From positions 367,669-431,668 of the forward strand of contig CAVQVS010000008.1 of NCBI GenBank assembly GCA_963717215.1: a stretch of 64,000 nucleotides of DNA. Reading direction: 5' to 3'. Within the stretch, counting starts at the first letter, position 1; every line of letters starts with the position of its first letter. Source of the stretch: Roseiarcus sp963717215. GTDB taxonomy: Bacteria; Pseudomonadota; Alphaproteobacteria; Rhizobiales; Beijerinckiaceae. This document shows positions 35,632 to 44,305 of this stretch, in pieces. Under the pieces are notes generated by a model. That model searched no databases and was not told where the DNA came from. It saw nothing but the letters and a program-made list of their open reading frames with translations. The translations under genes and the position numbers were made by a program.

Positions 35632-36620
35632 ATGAAAGCCTTGATCTGCCCGTCGCTTGGCCCGGCCGAAAACTTGCTGGTGACGGAGGTCGAGGCGCCG
35701 AGGCCCGGCGACGGCGAGGCCCTGGTCGCAATCGCCTATGCGGGGCTGAATTTCTTCGACACGCTGATCATCGAGGGCAAGTACCAGGTGAAGCCCACGC
35801 CGCCGTTCTCGCCAGCGGGCGAGTTCTCGGGCCGTGTCGTCGCGCTCGGACCGGGAGCGCAGGGATTTGAGGTCGGCGACCGCGTCATGGGCGCTTGCGC
35901 TTATGGGGCCGCCGCGGAGCAGATCGCGATCCCGACGAACCGGCTGGTGAAAATCCCCGACGATCTCGCCCTCGACAAGGCGGCGGGCCTTTCGGTCACT
36001 TACGGCACATCCATGCACGCGCTCAAACAGCGAGCCGAGATGAAGGCCGGCGAGACCCTTTTCGTGCTCGGCGCCTCGGGCGGCGTCGGACTCGCGGCGG
36101 TGGAAATTGGCAAGGCGATGGGCGCCCGCGTGATCGCGGGGGCGTCGTCCGAGGAAAAGCTCGCCTTCGCCCGCCGCTATGGCGCGGCGGAGACGATCAA
36201 CACCGCAGGCGATGACATGCGCGCCCGCCTCAAGGCGCTCGCGCCCAAGGGGGTCGACGTCGTCTACGATCCGGTCGGGGGCCCTCTGACCGAACTGGCC
36301 TTGCGTTCGCTCGCCTGGAAAGGGCGGCTTCTGGTGATTGGCTTCGCGTCAGGCGAAATCCCCCGCCCGCCCCTCAATATCCCGCTCTTGAAGGGCTGCG
36401 ACATCAGGGGCGTCTATTGGGGCGAGTTCACTGTCCGGGAACCTGAGGTCAATCGGCAGAACCTGGCCCAAATCATGGATTGGGCAAAGTCCGGCGATGC
36501 TTAAGCGTTCACGTTCACGCCACATATCCGCTGGAAGACTACCGAAAGGCGTTCGACGCCATCGCCAAGCGCCAGGTGCTGGGCAAAACCCTGCTCCAGC
36601 TGGCCGCAGCTGCGGACTGA
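35632..36620 (+). pseudogene. NADPH:quinone oxidoreductase family protein, interrupted by a one-base frameshift
   Basis: Zinc-free medium-chain dehydrogenase, 329 aa when corrected. MKALICPSLGPAENLLVTEV starts the protein, YAGLNFFDTLIIEGKYQVKP and PAGEFSGRVVALG follow, the NADPH motif is TLFVLGASGGVGLAAVEIGK (about residues 142-161) and DPVGGPLTELALRSLAW is typical. The first frame stops at 36504 after MDWAKSGDA; the missing C-terminus HVHATYPLEDYRKAFDAIAK and RQVLGKTLLQL is in another frame to 36620. One base is missing near 36500 (GATGCTTAAGC). AGGAG precedes ATG 35632. Confidence 0.88.
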
Positions 36621-36699
36621 AGACCGGTTGAAATGCGTGTTGCGGCGCACGACATAATCGCAGGGATGAAGCGCCGAGGACGAATCGGCGAGGACGATT

Positions 36700-37314
36700 G
36701 TGAACGAAGCCAAGTCATCCCCATTGGAGCTCCGGCGGCTCTGGCCGGCGGATAAAGAAGCCTTCCGCCAACATCTTCTCAGCCTCGACGCGCGCAGCCG
36801 GCATTTGCGCTTCGGCGGCGGCATGTCGGACGATTTCCTCGCGCGCTACGCCGAAAACTGCTTCGGCAAGGGCGACCTCATCTACGGCGCGTTCATCGAC
36901 GGCGTGCTGGTGGGAGCGGCCGAATTGCGCTCCAATCAGGCGATCTGGAGCGAGCAGGCGCCGTTCGGACGCCATATCCATGCCGAGGCGGCGTTCTCCG
37001 TCGATGACGGGTATCGGCGCCGCGGCATTGGCGAGAAGCTGTTCAAGCGCATCCTGCGCGCCGCCACCAATCACGGCGTGGAGACAATCGAGATCGTCTG
37101 CCTGCCCGAAAATGTCGGCATGCAGAACCTGGCGAGGAAGTTCAGCGCGCATTTCACTTTTGAGGAAAACTGGCTGACCGGCCGCCTCACGGCGCGCCCG
37201 CCGACCGCATTTTCCCTGATCCGGGAAGCCTCGGGCGACGCGCTCGACTTTGGCGCGGCCCTATTTGACGCCCATTGGCGGGCCGTGGCGGACGCACGGG
37301 AAAAGAGCGCGTAA
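36700..37314 (+). CDS. GNAT family N-acetyltransferase
   Basis: GCN5-related acetyltransferase (204 aa). LELRRLWPADKEAFRQHLLS is the N-terminal arm, and the acetyl-CoA signature is EAAFSVDDGYRRRGIGEKLF (RRxGIG/A, about residues 95-114). VETIEIVCLPENVGMQNLAR follows. It resembles the acetyltransferase domain found fused to Pat-type protein acetylases, here free-standing. The start is GTG 36700 with GAGGA upstream. Substrate unknown. Confidence 0.85.
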   Translation: MNEAKSSPLELRRLWPADKEAFRQHLLSLDARSRHLRFGGGMSDDFLARYAENCFGKGDLIYGAFIDGVLVGAAELRSNQAIWSEQAPFGRHIHAEAAFSVDDGYRRRGIGEKLFKRILRAATNHGVETIEIVCLPENVGMQNLARKFSAHFTFEENWLTGRLTARPPTAFSLIREASGDALDFGAALFDAHWRAVADAREKSA

Positions 37315-37457
37315 CACGTCGACCAGCAAGCGGGATCCGTTCTCGTTCGATCGCGGCTCGTACAACCCCCGCCTAGAATGCCTATATCTAATCAGATATA
37401 ACGGTGATCGTCGTCCCGCCGCGCGGACGTGGCGGGTGGAACGACCGGGAGGATCGG

Positions 37458-38420
37458 ATGGGGCAAATCGCGGGCCCCGCCCACGCGGATCATGTTCTCA
37501 AGGTGATTGCGAGCAACGACGCCGCAAGTTCGGCGCTCGCTGCCTCCTGGCGTCGGTCCGGCGCGCTGCACGCGCTCGATCCTGCAAGCCACGCCCCCTC
37601 ACAGCGGCTGCCGGCGGACGAGATCGCCCAATCGCGCGAACGGATGGGGTCGTTGCTCTTCGCTGCGCAAGGAAGCATCGATCGCCTCTTTCTCGCAGTA
37701 GGGGGCGTCGGCTGTTCGGTCGTGCTGGCTGACCCGCGCGGGATCATCGTCGACCGGCGCGGCGCGCCTTGCGACGATACGCTGTTCGAAAGCTCCGGCC
37801 TTTGGACTGGCGGCGTCTGGAGCGAGCAATACGAAGGCACCAACGGCATCGGCACCTGCATCGTCGACCAGCGCGCGGTAACCATCGATCGCGACCAACA
37901 TTTCTTCACCCGCAACTCGGGCCTGTTTTGTACGACCGCGCCGATTTTTGACGAACACGGAGATCTGGCCGCGGCGCTTGATGTGTCGTCCGCCCGGGGC
38001 GACCTGACCGAAGGCTTCGCGCGCCTGATTTCGAGCGCAGTAGCCGATGCGGCCCGGTTCATCGAGGCGGGGAACTTCCGCCTCGCCTTTCCCAAGGCGC
38101 GCATCCTGCTCGCGCCAACCGGCGAGCGGTACGGATCATCGCTGCTCGCGGTCGACCGGGACGACCTCGTTATTGGCGCGACGCGGGCGGCGCGGCTCGG
38201 GCTCGGCGTCAACTCGGCCACGCTCAGGCGCCCCACCCCAACCGCAGACCTGATGGGGCGGCCGGAAACCGAAAGCGACGACATTGGCGCGGCCGAGCGC
38301 GCCGTCCTCCAGCGCGCCCTCGCGCGCTCGAGCGGCAACGTGTCCAGGGCGGCGAAGGACCTCAATATGTCGCGGGCGACCTTCCACCGGAAGATGAAGG
38401 AGGTCGGCCTGCGCGGCTGA
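37458..38420 (+). CDS. GAF and Fis-type helix-turn-helix transcriptional regulator (AcoR-like, no AAA+ domain)
   Basis: 320 aa activator-type regulator. An N-terminal dimer/GAF region covers about residues 20-210: SALAASWRRSGALHALDPAS, then SGLWTGGVWSEQYEGTNGIG TC (AcoR hallmark EGTNGIGTC) and HFFTRNSGLFCTTAPIFDEH. A C-terminal Fis HTH lies at about 275-318: AERAVLQRALARSSGNVSRA then AKDLNMSRATFHRKMKEVGL. The sigma-54-contacting AAA+ domain of full AcoR is absent. GGGAGGA precedes ATG 37458. It lies just upstream of the aldehyde dehydrogenase and likely controls it in response to an aldehyde or alcohol. Confidence 0.88.
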   Translation: MGQIAGPAHADHVLKVIASNDAASSALAASWRRSGALHALDPASHAPSQRLPADEIAQSRERMGSLLFAAQGSIDRLFLAVGGVGCSVVLADPRGIIVDRRGAPCDDTLFESSGLWTGGVWSEQYEGTNGIGTCIVDQRAVTIDRDQHFFTRNSGLFCTTAPIFDEHGDLAAALDVSSARGDLTEGFARLISSAVADAARFIEAGNFRLAFPKARILLAPTGERYGSSLLAVDRDDLVIGATRAARLGLGVNSATLRRPTPTADLMGRPETESDDIGAAERAVLQRALARSSGNVSRAAKDLNMSRATFHRKMKEVGLRG

Positions 38421-38562
38421 CGAATCCGCTTAGCAAGTGTCGCAAATCTGAGACAGTCCCCGGCTCTCGTTGGCGGGGAGACCTTCTCAGCGGGAAGCGC
38501 GTGCGCGAAACCTCGCAGCCAACGCCGCTCAGCAGGCGGCGCCACTTTAAGGGAAGAAGCGC

Positions 38563-40080
38563 ATGACCAAAGTTGATCTCAACATCGCCCTCAAATCCCC
38601 ATTCGCCAAGCGTTACGAGAACTATATCGGCGGCGAGTGGCGGGCGCCCAACGGGGGCAAATATTTCGACAACATCTCGCCGATCACCGGCCAGCCGGTC
38701 TGCGAGATCGCCCGCTCCGACGCGTCGGACATCGAGGCCGCTCTCGACGCCGCTCACGCCGCGAAAGACGCCTGGGGCCGCACCGCGGTCGCCGAACGGG
38801 CCCAGATGCTCAACAAGATCGCCGACCGCATCGAAGCGAACCTGGAGAAAATTGCGCTCGCCGAGACATGGGACAACGGCAAGCCGATCCGCGAGACGAT
38901 GGCCGCCGACATCCCGCTCGCCGTCGACCATTTCCGTTATTTCGCCGGCGCGATTCGCGCCCAGGAAGGTTCGATCAGCGAGGTCGATAACGACACCGTC
39001 GCCTATCATTTCCACGAGCCGCTTGGCGTCGTGGGCCAGATCATTCCGTGGAACTTCCCGATCCTGATGGCCGTCTGGAAGATGGCGCCAGCGCTCGCCG
39101 CGGGAAACTGCATCGTTCTCAAGCCCGCCGAACAGACACCGGCTTCGATCATGGTTTTGCTCGAAATCATCGGCGATCTCCTGCCCAACGGCGTCCTCAA
39201 CGTCGTCAACGGCTTCGGCCTCGAAGCGGGCAAGCCGCTCGCCTCCTCGAACCGCATCGCCAAGATCGCCTTCACCGGCGAAACGACGACCGGCCGGCTT
39301 ATCATGCAATATGCGTCGCAGAACCTCATTCCCGTGACGCTCGAGCTCGGCGGCAAGTCGCCCAACATCTTCTTCGATGACGTCGGCGCCAAGGACGACG
39401 ATTTCTTCGACAAAGCGATCGAAGGCTTTGTCATGTTCGCGCTCAATCAGGGCGAGGTCTGCACCTGCCCGAGCCGCGCGCTGATCCAGGAGTCGCTCTA
39501 CGATCGTTTCATGGAACGCGCTTTGAAGCGCGTCGACGCCATCGTGCAGGGCAGCCCGCTCGATCCGGCCACGATGATCGGCGCGCAGGCTTCCTCCGAG
39601 CAGATGGAGAAGATCCTCTCCTACATCGACATCGGCAAGAAGGAAGGCGCGGAGGTCCTGATCGGCGGCGAGCGCAACATGCTCGAAGGCCAATATGCGG
39701 GCGGCTATTACATCAAGCCGACCGTGTTCAAGGGCCACAACAAGATGCGGGTCTTCCAGGAGGAGATCTTCGGCCCGGTCGTCTCGGTGACCACGTTCAA
39801 GACCGACGAGGAAGCGCTCTCGATCGCCAACGACACGCTCTACGGTCTCGGCGCCGGCGTGTGGAGCCGCGACGCCAATCGCTGCTACCGCTTCGGCCGC
39901 GCGATCCAGGCCGGGCGCGTGTGGACCAATTGCTACCACGCCTATCCCGCGCATGCGGCGTTCGGCGGCTACAAGCAATCGGGCGTCGGCCGCGAAAACC
40001 ACAAGATGATGCTCGATCACTATCAGCAGACCAAGAACATGCTGGTCAGCTACAGCGCCAAGAAGCTCGGCTTCTTCTGA
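38563..40080 (+). CDS. Acetaldehyde/aldehyde dehydrogenase, ExaC/AcoD type
   Basis: NAD-dependent aldehyde dehydrogenase (505 aa) oxidising short aldehydes. NYIGGEWRAPNGGKYFDNIS near residue 20, IIPWNFPILMAVWKMAPALA (about 155-175), catalytic Glu in TLELGGKSPNIFFDD and catalytic Cys in FALNQGEVCTCPSRALIQ (about 304) are all present; the EVCTCPSR context is typical of the ExaC group. AAGGGAAGAAGCGC precedes ATG 38563. The DUF779 gene downstream and GAF-Fis regulator upstream make a recurrent three-gene aldehyde module. Confidence 0.95.
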   Translation: MTKVDLNIALKSPFAKRYENYIGGEWRAPNGGKYFDNISPITGQPVCEIARSDASDIEAALDAAHAAKDAWGRTAVAERAQMLNKIADRIEANLEKIALAETWDNGKPIRETMAADIPLAVDHFRYFAGAIRAQEGSISEVDNDTVAYHFHEPLGVVGQIIPWNFPILMAVWKMAPALAAGNCIVLKPAEQTPASIMVLLEIIGDLLPNGVLNVVNGFGLEAGKPLASSNRIAKIAFTGETTTGRLIMQYASQNLIPVTLELGGKSPNIFFDDVGAKDDDFFDKAIEGFVMFALNQGEVCTCPSRALIQESLYDRFMERALKRVDAIVQGSPLDPATMIGAQASSEQMEKILSYIDIGKKEGAEVLIGGERNMLEGQYAGGYYIKPTVFKGHNKMRVFQEEIFGPVVSVTTFKTDEEALSIANDTLYGLGAGVWSRDANRCYRFGRAIQAGRVWTNCYHAYPAHAAFGGYKQSGVGRENHKMMLDHYQQTKNMLVSYSAKKLGFF

Positions 40081-40087
40081 TCGGGCT

Positions 40088-40203
40088 CCCCTCTCCTACG
40101 GGAGAGGGGTCGGGGGTGAGGGTTCGCGCGAAGCGCGCGCCGTGTGGCGCGGTCCCTCATCCGGCCGACTACCGTCGGCCACCTTCTCCCGGAGGGAGAA
40201 GGG
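40088..40203. repeat. Composite intergenic palindromic element
   Basis: Three hairpins in a row: CCCCTCTCC-TACG-GGAGAGGGG (40088-40109), GGCCGAC-TACC-GTCGGCC (40163-40180) and CCTTCTCCC with GGGAGAAGG (40182-40202). Between the first two lies GCGCGAAGCGCGCGC. The sequence CCCTCATCCGGCCGACTACC is a widespread intergenic repeat type in Hyphomicrobiales. It sits between the aldehyde dehydrogenase and DUF779 genes, so it may uncouple their expression. Confidence 0.75.
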
Positions 40204-40254
40204 TTCGCGGCGCCGGGCTAATCCCTGCGCCGCTCGCTGCAAGGAGAAACTGAC

Positions 40255-40623
40255 ATGGGAACTGTGTCCGCAACGCCCGCGGCGCTCGACCTGATCGATG
40301 AAATCGTCGCCGACCATGGCCCCGTTATGTTCCATCAGTCCGGCGGCTGCTGCGACGGCTCCTCGCCAATGTGCTACGCTCAGGGCGACTTTCTGATCGG
40401 CGACTATGATGTGAAGATGGGCGAGATCGGCGGCGCGCCGTTCTACATCAGCGGCTCCCAATACGAAGCCTGGAAACACACCGACATCGTGATCGACGTC
40501 ATACCCGGGCGCGGCGGCATGTTCTCGCTCGACAACGGCCGCGAGAAGCGCTTCCTCGTCCGCTCCGAGATGTGCGAGATCCCGGCGCCCGCCGCCAAGA
40601 AGGCCTCAGCCGAAGCCGTCTAG
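40255..40623 (+). CDS. DUF779 domain-containing protein
   Basis: 122 aa made of one DUF779 domain: FHQSGGCCDGSSPMCYAQGD (about residues 24-43) with a Cys cluster, then DVKMGEIGGAPFYISGSQYE and PGRGGMFSLDNGREKRFLVR. Function is unknown, but the gene habitually accompanies acetaldehyde dehydrogenase, as here. AAGGAGAAACTGAC gives a strong start. The TAG stop overlaps that of apt in CTAG (40620-40623), so the two genes are convergent with no spacer. Confidence 0.92.
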   Translation: MGTVSATPAALDLIDEIVADHGPVMFHQSGGCCDGSSPMCYAQGDFLIGDYDVKMGEIGGAPFYISGSQYEAWKHTDIVIDVIPGRGGMFSLDNGREKRFLVRSEMCEIPAPAAKKASAEAV

Positions 40624-41147
40624 TGGCCTGAGAAGGTGACCAGGCTGCGCACCGGAACGTTGAGGGCTCCGAGCTTGGCGGCCCCGCCGAGGTCCGGCAG
40701 GTCGATAACGAAACAAGCGGCGATCACCTCGGCGCCCATCTGACGCAGCAGCTTGACTGCTCCCTCCGCCGTTCCCCCGGTGGCGATCAGATCGTCGACC
40801 AGGATCACCCGTTCGCCTTTCGTGACCGCGTCCTCGTGCATCTCCATGTGGTCGAGCCCGTATTCAAGCGAATAGGGAATGGAGACAGTGGCATGCGGGA
40901 GTTTGCCCTTCTTCCGAATAGGGATAAATCCCGCCGACAATTGATGCGCCACCGCGCCGCCCAGAATGAACCCGCGCGCCTCGATGCCCGCAACCTTGTC
41001 GATTTTCGTTCCCGCCCAAGGCTGGACGAGCTCGTCGACCGCGCGGCGAAAGGCCCTCGCATCGCCGAGCAGGGTCGTGATGTCACGAAACAGGATGCCT
41101 TTTTTCGGGTAGTCCGGGATCGTACGGATGGTCTCGGCGAGAAGCAT
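40620..41147 (-). CDS. apt: Adenine phosphoribosyltransferase
   Basis: Purine salvage enzyme converting adenine and PRPP to AMP (175 aa). IRTIPDYPKKGILFRDITTL is the N-terminal signature; IEARGFILGGAVAHQLSAGF the hood/substrate region; VILVDDLIATGGTAEGAVKL the PRPP-binding loop (about residues 118-137, DDLIATGGT). Length and motifs are normal. Start ATG 41147. Confidence 0.96.
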   Translation of the reverse strand: MLLAETIRTIPDYPKKGILFRDITTLLGDARAFRRAVDELVQPWAGTKIDKVAGIEARGFILGGAVAHQLSAGFIPIRKKGKLPHATVSIPYSLEYGLDHMEMHEDAVTKGERVILVDDLIATGGTAEGAVKLLRQMGAEVIAACFVIDLPDLGGAAKLGALNVPVRSLVTFSGH

Positions 41148-41244
41148 GGGGCTCTAAGCTCGATTCGGAAGGTTCAGGCCGCAATCCATAGCGCATTCGC
41201 GATCGAAAGCCACCGACCGGCCCCGCCGGAGGCCTCTTCAACCC

Positions 41245-42468
41245 CTACGCCACGGCGACTTGTGCGGCGTCAAGCATCTTCGTCGCGGCAGTCTGGATCT
41301 GGGCGACCCGCGTCGCCCAGCCCTGTTCGAACTCCGGCATATTGAGGCTTTGGTAGAACGCCAGCCTCGCCTGAGCAAAACGCCCGATCAAGTCTCCAAC
41401 ATTGAACTGCCGGACAGCCGCGAGCGTTATCGGGCCGACCGAACCGTCCTGCGTCACTCCAACGAGCCTTTGCAGCGTCTTTACCGATTCGGCCGGACCG
41501 GAATTTACGCCGAAGTCGAACACCTCGAGGTCAAGACCGGCGGGCAGCGCGCCGCACTGCATCCTGTTCCAGTACGCGGTCCTATAGATCTCCCTGGCCA
41601 CAGCCGGGGTGAGCTTCCTGACATCCTCCGCGGTCAGGTTTGGGTCGCCTTCATAGGCTCTTAAAGTCGCGAGCGTGATGCCGTAATTGGTCGGCCCCCC
41701 TGGGTCAGCCGGGTTGTCGGCATAGCCGCCCTCCGCCTTGAAGATGAATGGCATACAGGCGTCAAATCGTGTTGAATCTTGCTGATAGGCTGGCTTGGCC
41801 GGGGCGTACGCTTGCACAGGCGCCGGCGTTTGAATCCCTGCCCGCGGCATTGGAGCGATCTTGTCTTGCAGCGCTTTCAGGTTTGCGTCGGACCGCTCAG
41901 CCTGCGCCTGTTGTAATGTAAGGTTGGTGTCATCTTTTTTTTGCGATCCGGCGGATGATCCGAGCCAGAAATTAACGACTGTCGCGAAGGCCGCCGTCAA
42001 AGCGCCGACGACGATGTTGATAATCTGAACAACAAAATCATTCTTCCCCGGGCTGGGCCCCCACCAGTACAGCCAAACAAGGACAAACAAGAAGATGAAG
42101 AAGCCTGAGATCACGAGGTAGGAGATCGTCGGCGCCGTCCGAGCGATCGTTGTGTTCGTCGTGGCCAGCGCCTGGAGCGCGCTGCGCGCTCGCTCCGTAT
42201 TGTTGACCGTGTCGTGTCGTTGCTGGTCGGCCTCCGCGTTCTGCGTCTTCGCGGCTTCGATGGCAAGTTCAGCCAGCTTCTGTCGAAGGGTAGCTTGCGC
42301 GGTAGGGCTCGCAGCGAGCGTCGTCTGCGCCTCACCCGCATCGGTCGTTCCGACTGCATCCGCGACAGCCTTGCCGACCTGGTCGGCGAGCTGACCAGTC
42401 TTGTCACCCGCGATCAGCTTGATGATGTCCGGCACGACGCCCGCGGCGATGCCAATCAACGGATTCAT
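41245..42468 (-). CDS. Holin-endolysin fusion: GTA-type 3TM holin domain plus GH108 muramidase
   Basis: 407 aa with two joined halves. Residues about 1-175 resemble the gene-transfer-agent holin family: MNPLIGIAAGVVPDIIKLIA, an Ala/Gln-rich coil, then membrane helices at about 115-136 (TISYLVISGFFIFLFVLVWL) and 145-168 (VVQIINIVVGALTAAFATVV). A flexible linker (about 175-235) leads to a GH108 N-acetylmuramidase domain with catalytic Glu in FKAEGGYADNPADPGGPTNY (Glu246) and a PG_binding_3 end (LEVFDFGVNSGPAESVKTLQ). It would cleave peptidoglycan after or during membrane insertion. AGGGAGGGGGAA precedes ATG 42468. No other phage gene is near. Confidence 0.85.
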   Translation of the reverse strand: MNPLIGIAAGVVPDIIKLIAGDKTGQLADQVGKAVADAVGTTDAGEAQTTLAASPTAQATLRQKLAELAIEAAKTQNAEADQQRHDTVNNTERARSALQALATTNTTIARTAPTISYLVISGFFIFLFVLVWLYWWGPSPGKNDFVVQIINIVVGALTAAFATVVNFWLGSSAGSQKKDDTNLTLQQAQAERSDANLKALQDKIAPMPRAGIQTPAPVQAYAPAKPAYQQDSTRFDACMPFIFKAEGGYADNPADPGGPTNYGITLATLRAYEGDPNLTAEDVRKLTPAVAREIYRTAYWNRMQCGALPAGLDLEVFDFGVNSGPAESVKTLQRLVGVTQDGSVGPITLAAVRQFNVGDLIGRFAQARLAFYQSLNMPEFEQGWATRVAQIQTAATKMLDAAQVAVA

Positions 42469-42846
42469 TTCCCCCTCCCTTGGATCGTTGGATCAATCGC
42501 CACGATCTCCGCGCGCCGCCGCGCCCGCCAGACTTGCCCTCCTGGCTTTCGATCTCGGAGGGGATAAGGTTTAGGCCCTGACGATGTCAGCGTTGTAGCT
42601 GTTGTTTCTGAAAACGAAAAGCAGCCCTATGCTCATTCGACCCCGCAATTCAGCGGGATCTTCTTGGCACACGTAGGCCGCGCAGCGGCAACTGGCCAGA
42701 GACTAAGCTCCACTACCAACGATCGGCCAGATCGCCGCGCCTTGAAGTCGCGGGTGTCTTCCGGACCGATCATGGACTTCGTTGCCGAATAACGGCAGGC
42801 TGCGTCCGAATCACAGAAGAGCGCTCATTGCTGGAGGGGATGTTCG
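42469..42846. other. Intergenic region with a possible minus-strand ORF remnant
   Basis: A 378-base gap. On the minus strand, 42571-42700 reads, after an in-frame TAG, CRCAAYVCQEDPAELRGRMS then IGLLFVFRNNSYNADIVRA and TAA. This looks like a protein C-terminus, but its upstream part is cut by the stop, and no start with a ribosome site is seen. No other feature is recognised. Promoters for the flanking divergent genes must lie here. Confidence 0.3.
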
Positions 42847-43428
42847 ATGTCCGAAGCCACCGATTCCGCAGTTGAGGCAAAGGAAAAAAGTCGGGCGGTT
42901 GCGCTTGTCATCGCGATTCTGGCGCTCCTGCTGGCTCTAGCCGAAGCGGGATCAAAAAACGCTCAGCACCTCTCGACGGAGAAAAATATCGAATCCTCGG
43001 ACCTCTTCAATTTCTACCAGGCGAAACGGATTCGCTCGACAGTCGTGGAGACGGCCGCGTCTTCTCTGGAAGCGCAAAGAAGCGCGGTGACGGATCCGAA
43101 AGCGCAAGAAGCGTTCGAGAAACAGATCGCTGATTTCAAAGCGACCGTCGCGCGCTACGAAAAGGACCCGAAGAAACCGGAAGACAGCATGGATGCGATC
43201 CAGGATCGCGCCAAGGAAGCCTCGGAAGCGCGGGAATTGGCCAATCGCCGGCTCGGCCATTATGAGCTGGGAAGCGGTTTGACCCAGATCGCGATTGTCT
43301 TGGCGTCGGCCGCGATCATCACCGAGATCACCGCGCTGGTGTGGCTTAGCGTCGGATTGGGGGCGATCGGCGCCGCGCTCCTCGCCTTTGGCTTTTTCGC
43401 CCCAACGGTGTTGAACTTTATCAGCTAA
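42847..43428 (+). CDS. DUF4337 domain-containing membrane protein
   Basis: 193 aa. One N-terminal membrane helix (AVALVIAILALLLALAEAGS, about residues 18-37), a soluble helical middle (SSDLFNFYQAKRIRSTVVET; a periplasmic or cytoplasmic coiled segment), and two C-terminal helices (LTQIAIVLASAAIITEITAL; GLGAIGAALLAFGFFAPTVL). The DLFNFYQAK stretch is typical of DUF4337. Function unknown. The ribosome site is GGAGGGG before ATG 42847. Confidence 0.88.
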   Translation: MSEATDSAVEAKEKSRAVALVIAILALLLALAEAGSKNAQHLSTEKNIESSDLFNFYQAKRIRSTVVETAASSLEAQRSAVTDPKAQEAFEKQIADFKATVARYEKDPKKPEDSMDAIQDRAKEASEARELANRRLGHYELGSGLTQIAIVLASAAIITEITALVWLSVGLGAIGAALLAFGFFAPTVLNFIS

Positions 43429-43524
43429 CGGGGCGCGACCGAAGGGCTGCCGGCGTCTCGACTGCTTGAGATTTCATCGGCTTGCCGATATCGCCTCGGC
43501 AGCTCCGACGTCATAGGACAAGGT

Positions 43525-44229
43525 ATGACCGACCTCTCCGTCTTTCCCATCACAAAGCGTTGGCCCGCCCAACATCCGGATCGGTTGCAGCTCTATTCCC
43601 TGCCGACGCCGAATGGGGTGAAGGTCTCGATCATGCTGGAGGAGATCGGTCTGCCGTACGAGGCGCATCTCGTCGATTTCGGCAAGGGCGACCAGCGCTC
43701 GCCCGAGTACCTGTCGCTCAACCCTTACGGCAAAATTCCCGCCATTGTCGATCCCGCCGGCCCGGGCGGCAACCCGCTGCCCCTGTTCGAATCGGGGGCG
43801 ATCCTTCTCTACCTCGCGGAGAAGACAGGAAAGCTCCTGCCCGCCGATCCCGCGGCGCGTTATGAGACGCTCGAATGGCTGTTCTTCCAGATCGGGGCGA
43901 TGGGTCCAATGTTCGGCCAGGTCGGTTTTTTCCACAAATTCGCTGGACGCGAGATCGAGGACAAGCGCCCGCTTCACCGCTATCGTGACGAGGCAAAGCG
44001 CATTCTCGCCGTTGTCGAGGCGCGACTTTCGGAGCGAGCGTGGATCATGGGCGACGACTACACGATCGCCGACATTTCGATGCTTGGCTGGGTGCGCAAT
44101 CTCATCGGCTTTTACGACGCAGGCGAATTGGTCGGGTTCGCTGAGCTGAAGCATGTCTCGGCCTGGCTCGAGCGCGGGCTTGCGCGGCCCGCCGTTCAGC
44201 GCGGGCTCACCATTCCGCCGCGAGGGTGA
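43525..44229 (+). CDS. Glutathione S-transferase, YfcG/YghU type
   Basis: 234 aa glutathione-dependent enzyme. The thioredoxin-like N-domain has LQLYSLPTPNGVKVSIMLEE (the TPNG signature of disulfide-bond reductase YfcG/YghU, about residues 21-40), NPYGKIPAIVDP and LFESGAILLYLAEKTG (ES glutathione motif). The helical C-domain has GAMGPMFGQVGFFHKFAGRE and WIMGDDYTIADISMLGWV. Likely reduces disulfides or peroxides with glutathione. A start at 43525 after AGGACAAGGT. Confidence 0.92.
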   Translation: MTDLSVFPITKRWPAQHPDRLQLYSLPTPNGVKVSIMLEEIGLPYEAHLVDFGKGDQRSPEYLSLNPYGKIPAIVDPAGPGGNPLPLFESGAILLYLAEKTGKLLPADPAARYETLEWLFFQIGAMGPMFGQVGFFHKFAGREIEDKRPLHRYRDEAKRILAVVEARLSERAWIMGDDYTIADISMLGWVRNLIGFYDAGELVGFAELKHVSAWLERGLARPAVQRGLTIPPRG

Positions 44230-44305
44230 GCCGCCTAAGACCGGCCCGAGCGGCGCTTCGCCTGATTGGCCGCCGAGCGAGCTCCGTCGGACAAGCGACC
44301 TGTCT

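Noticed and set aside
41245..43428. A prophage around the holin-GH108 gene
   Set aside because: No capsid, portal, tail, terminase or integrase frame is seen on either side.
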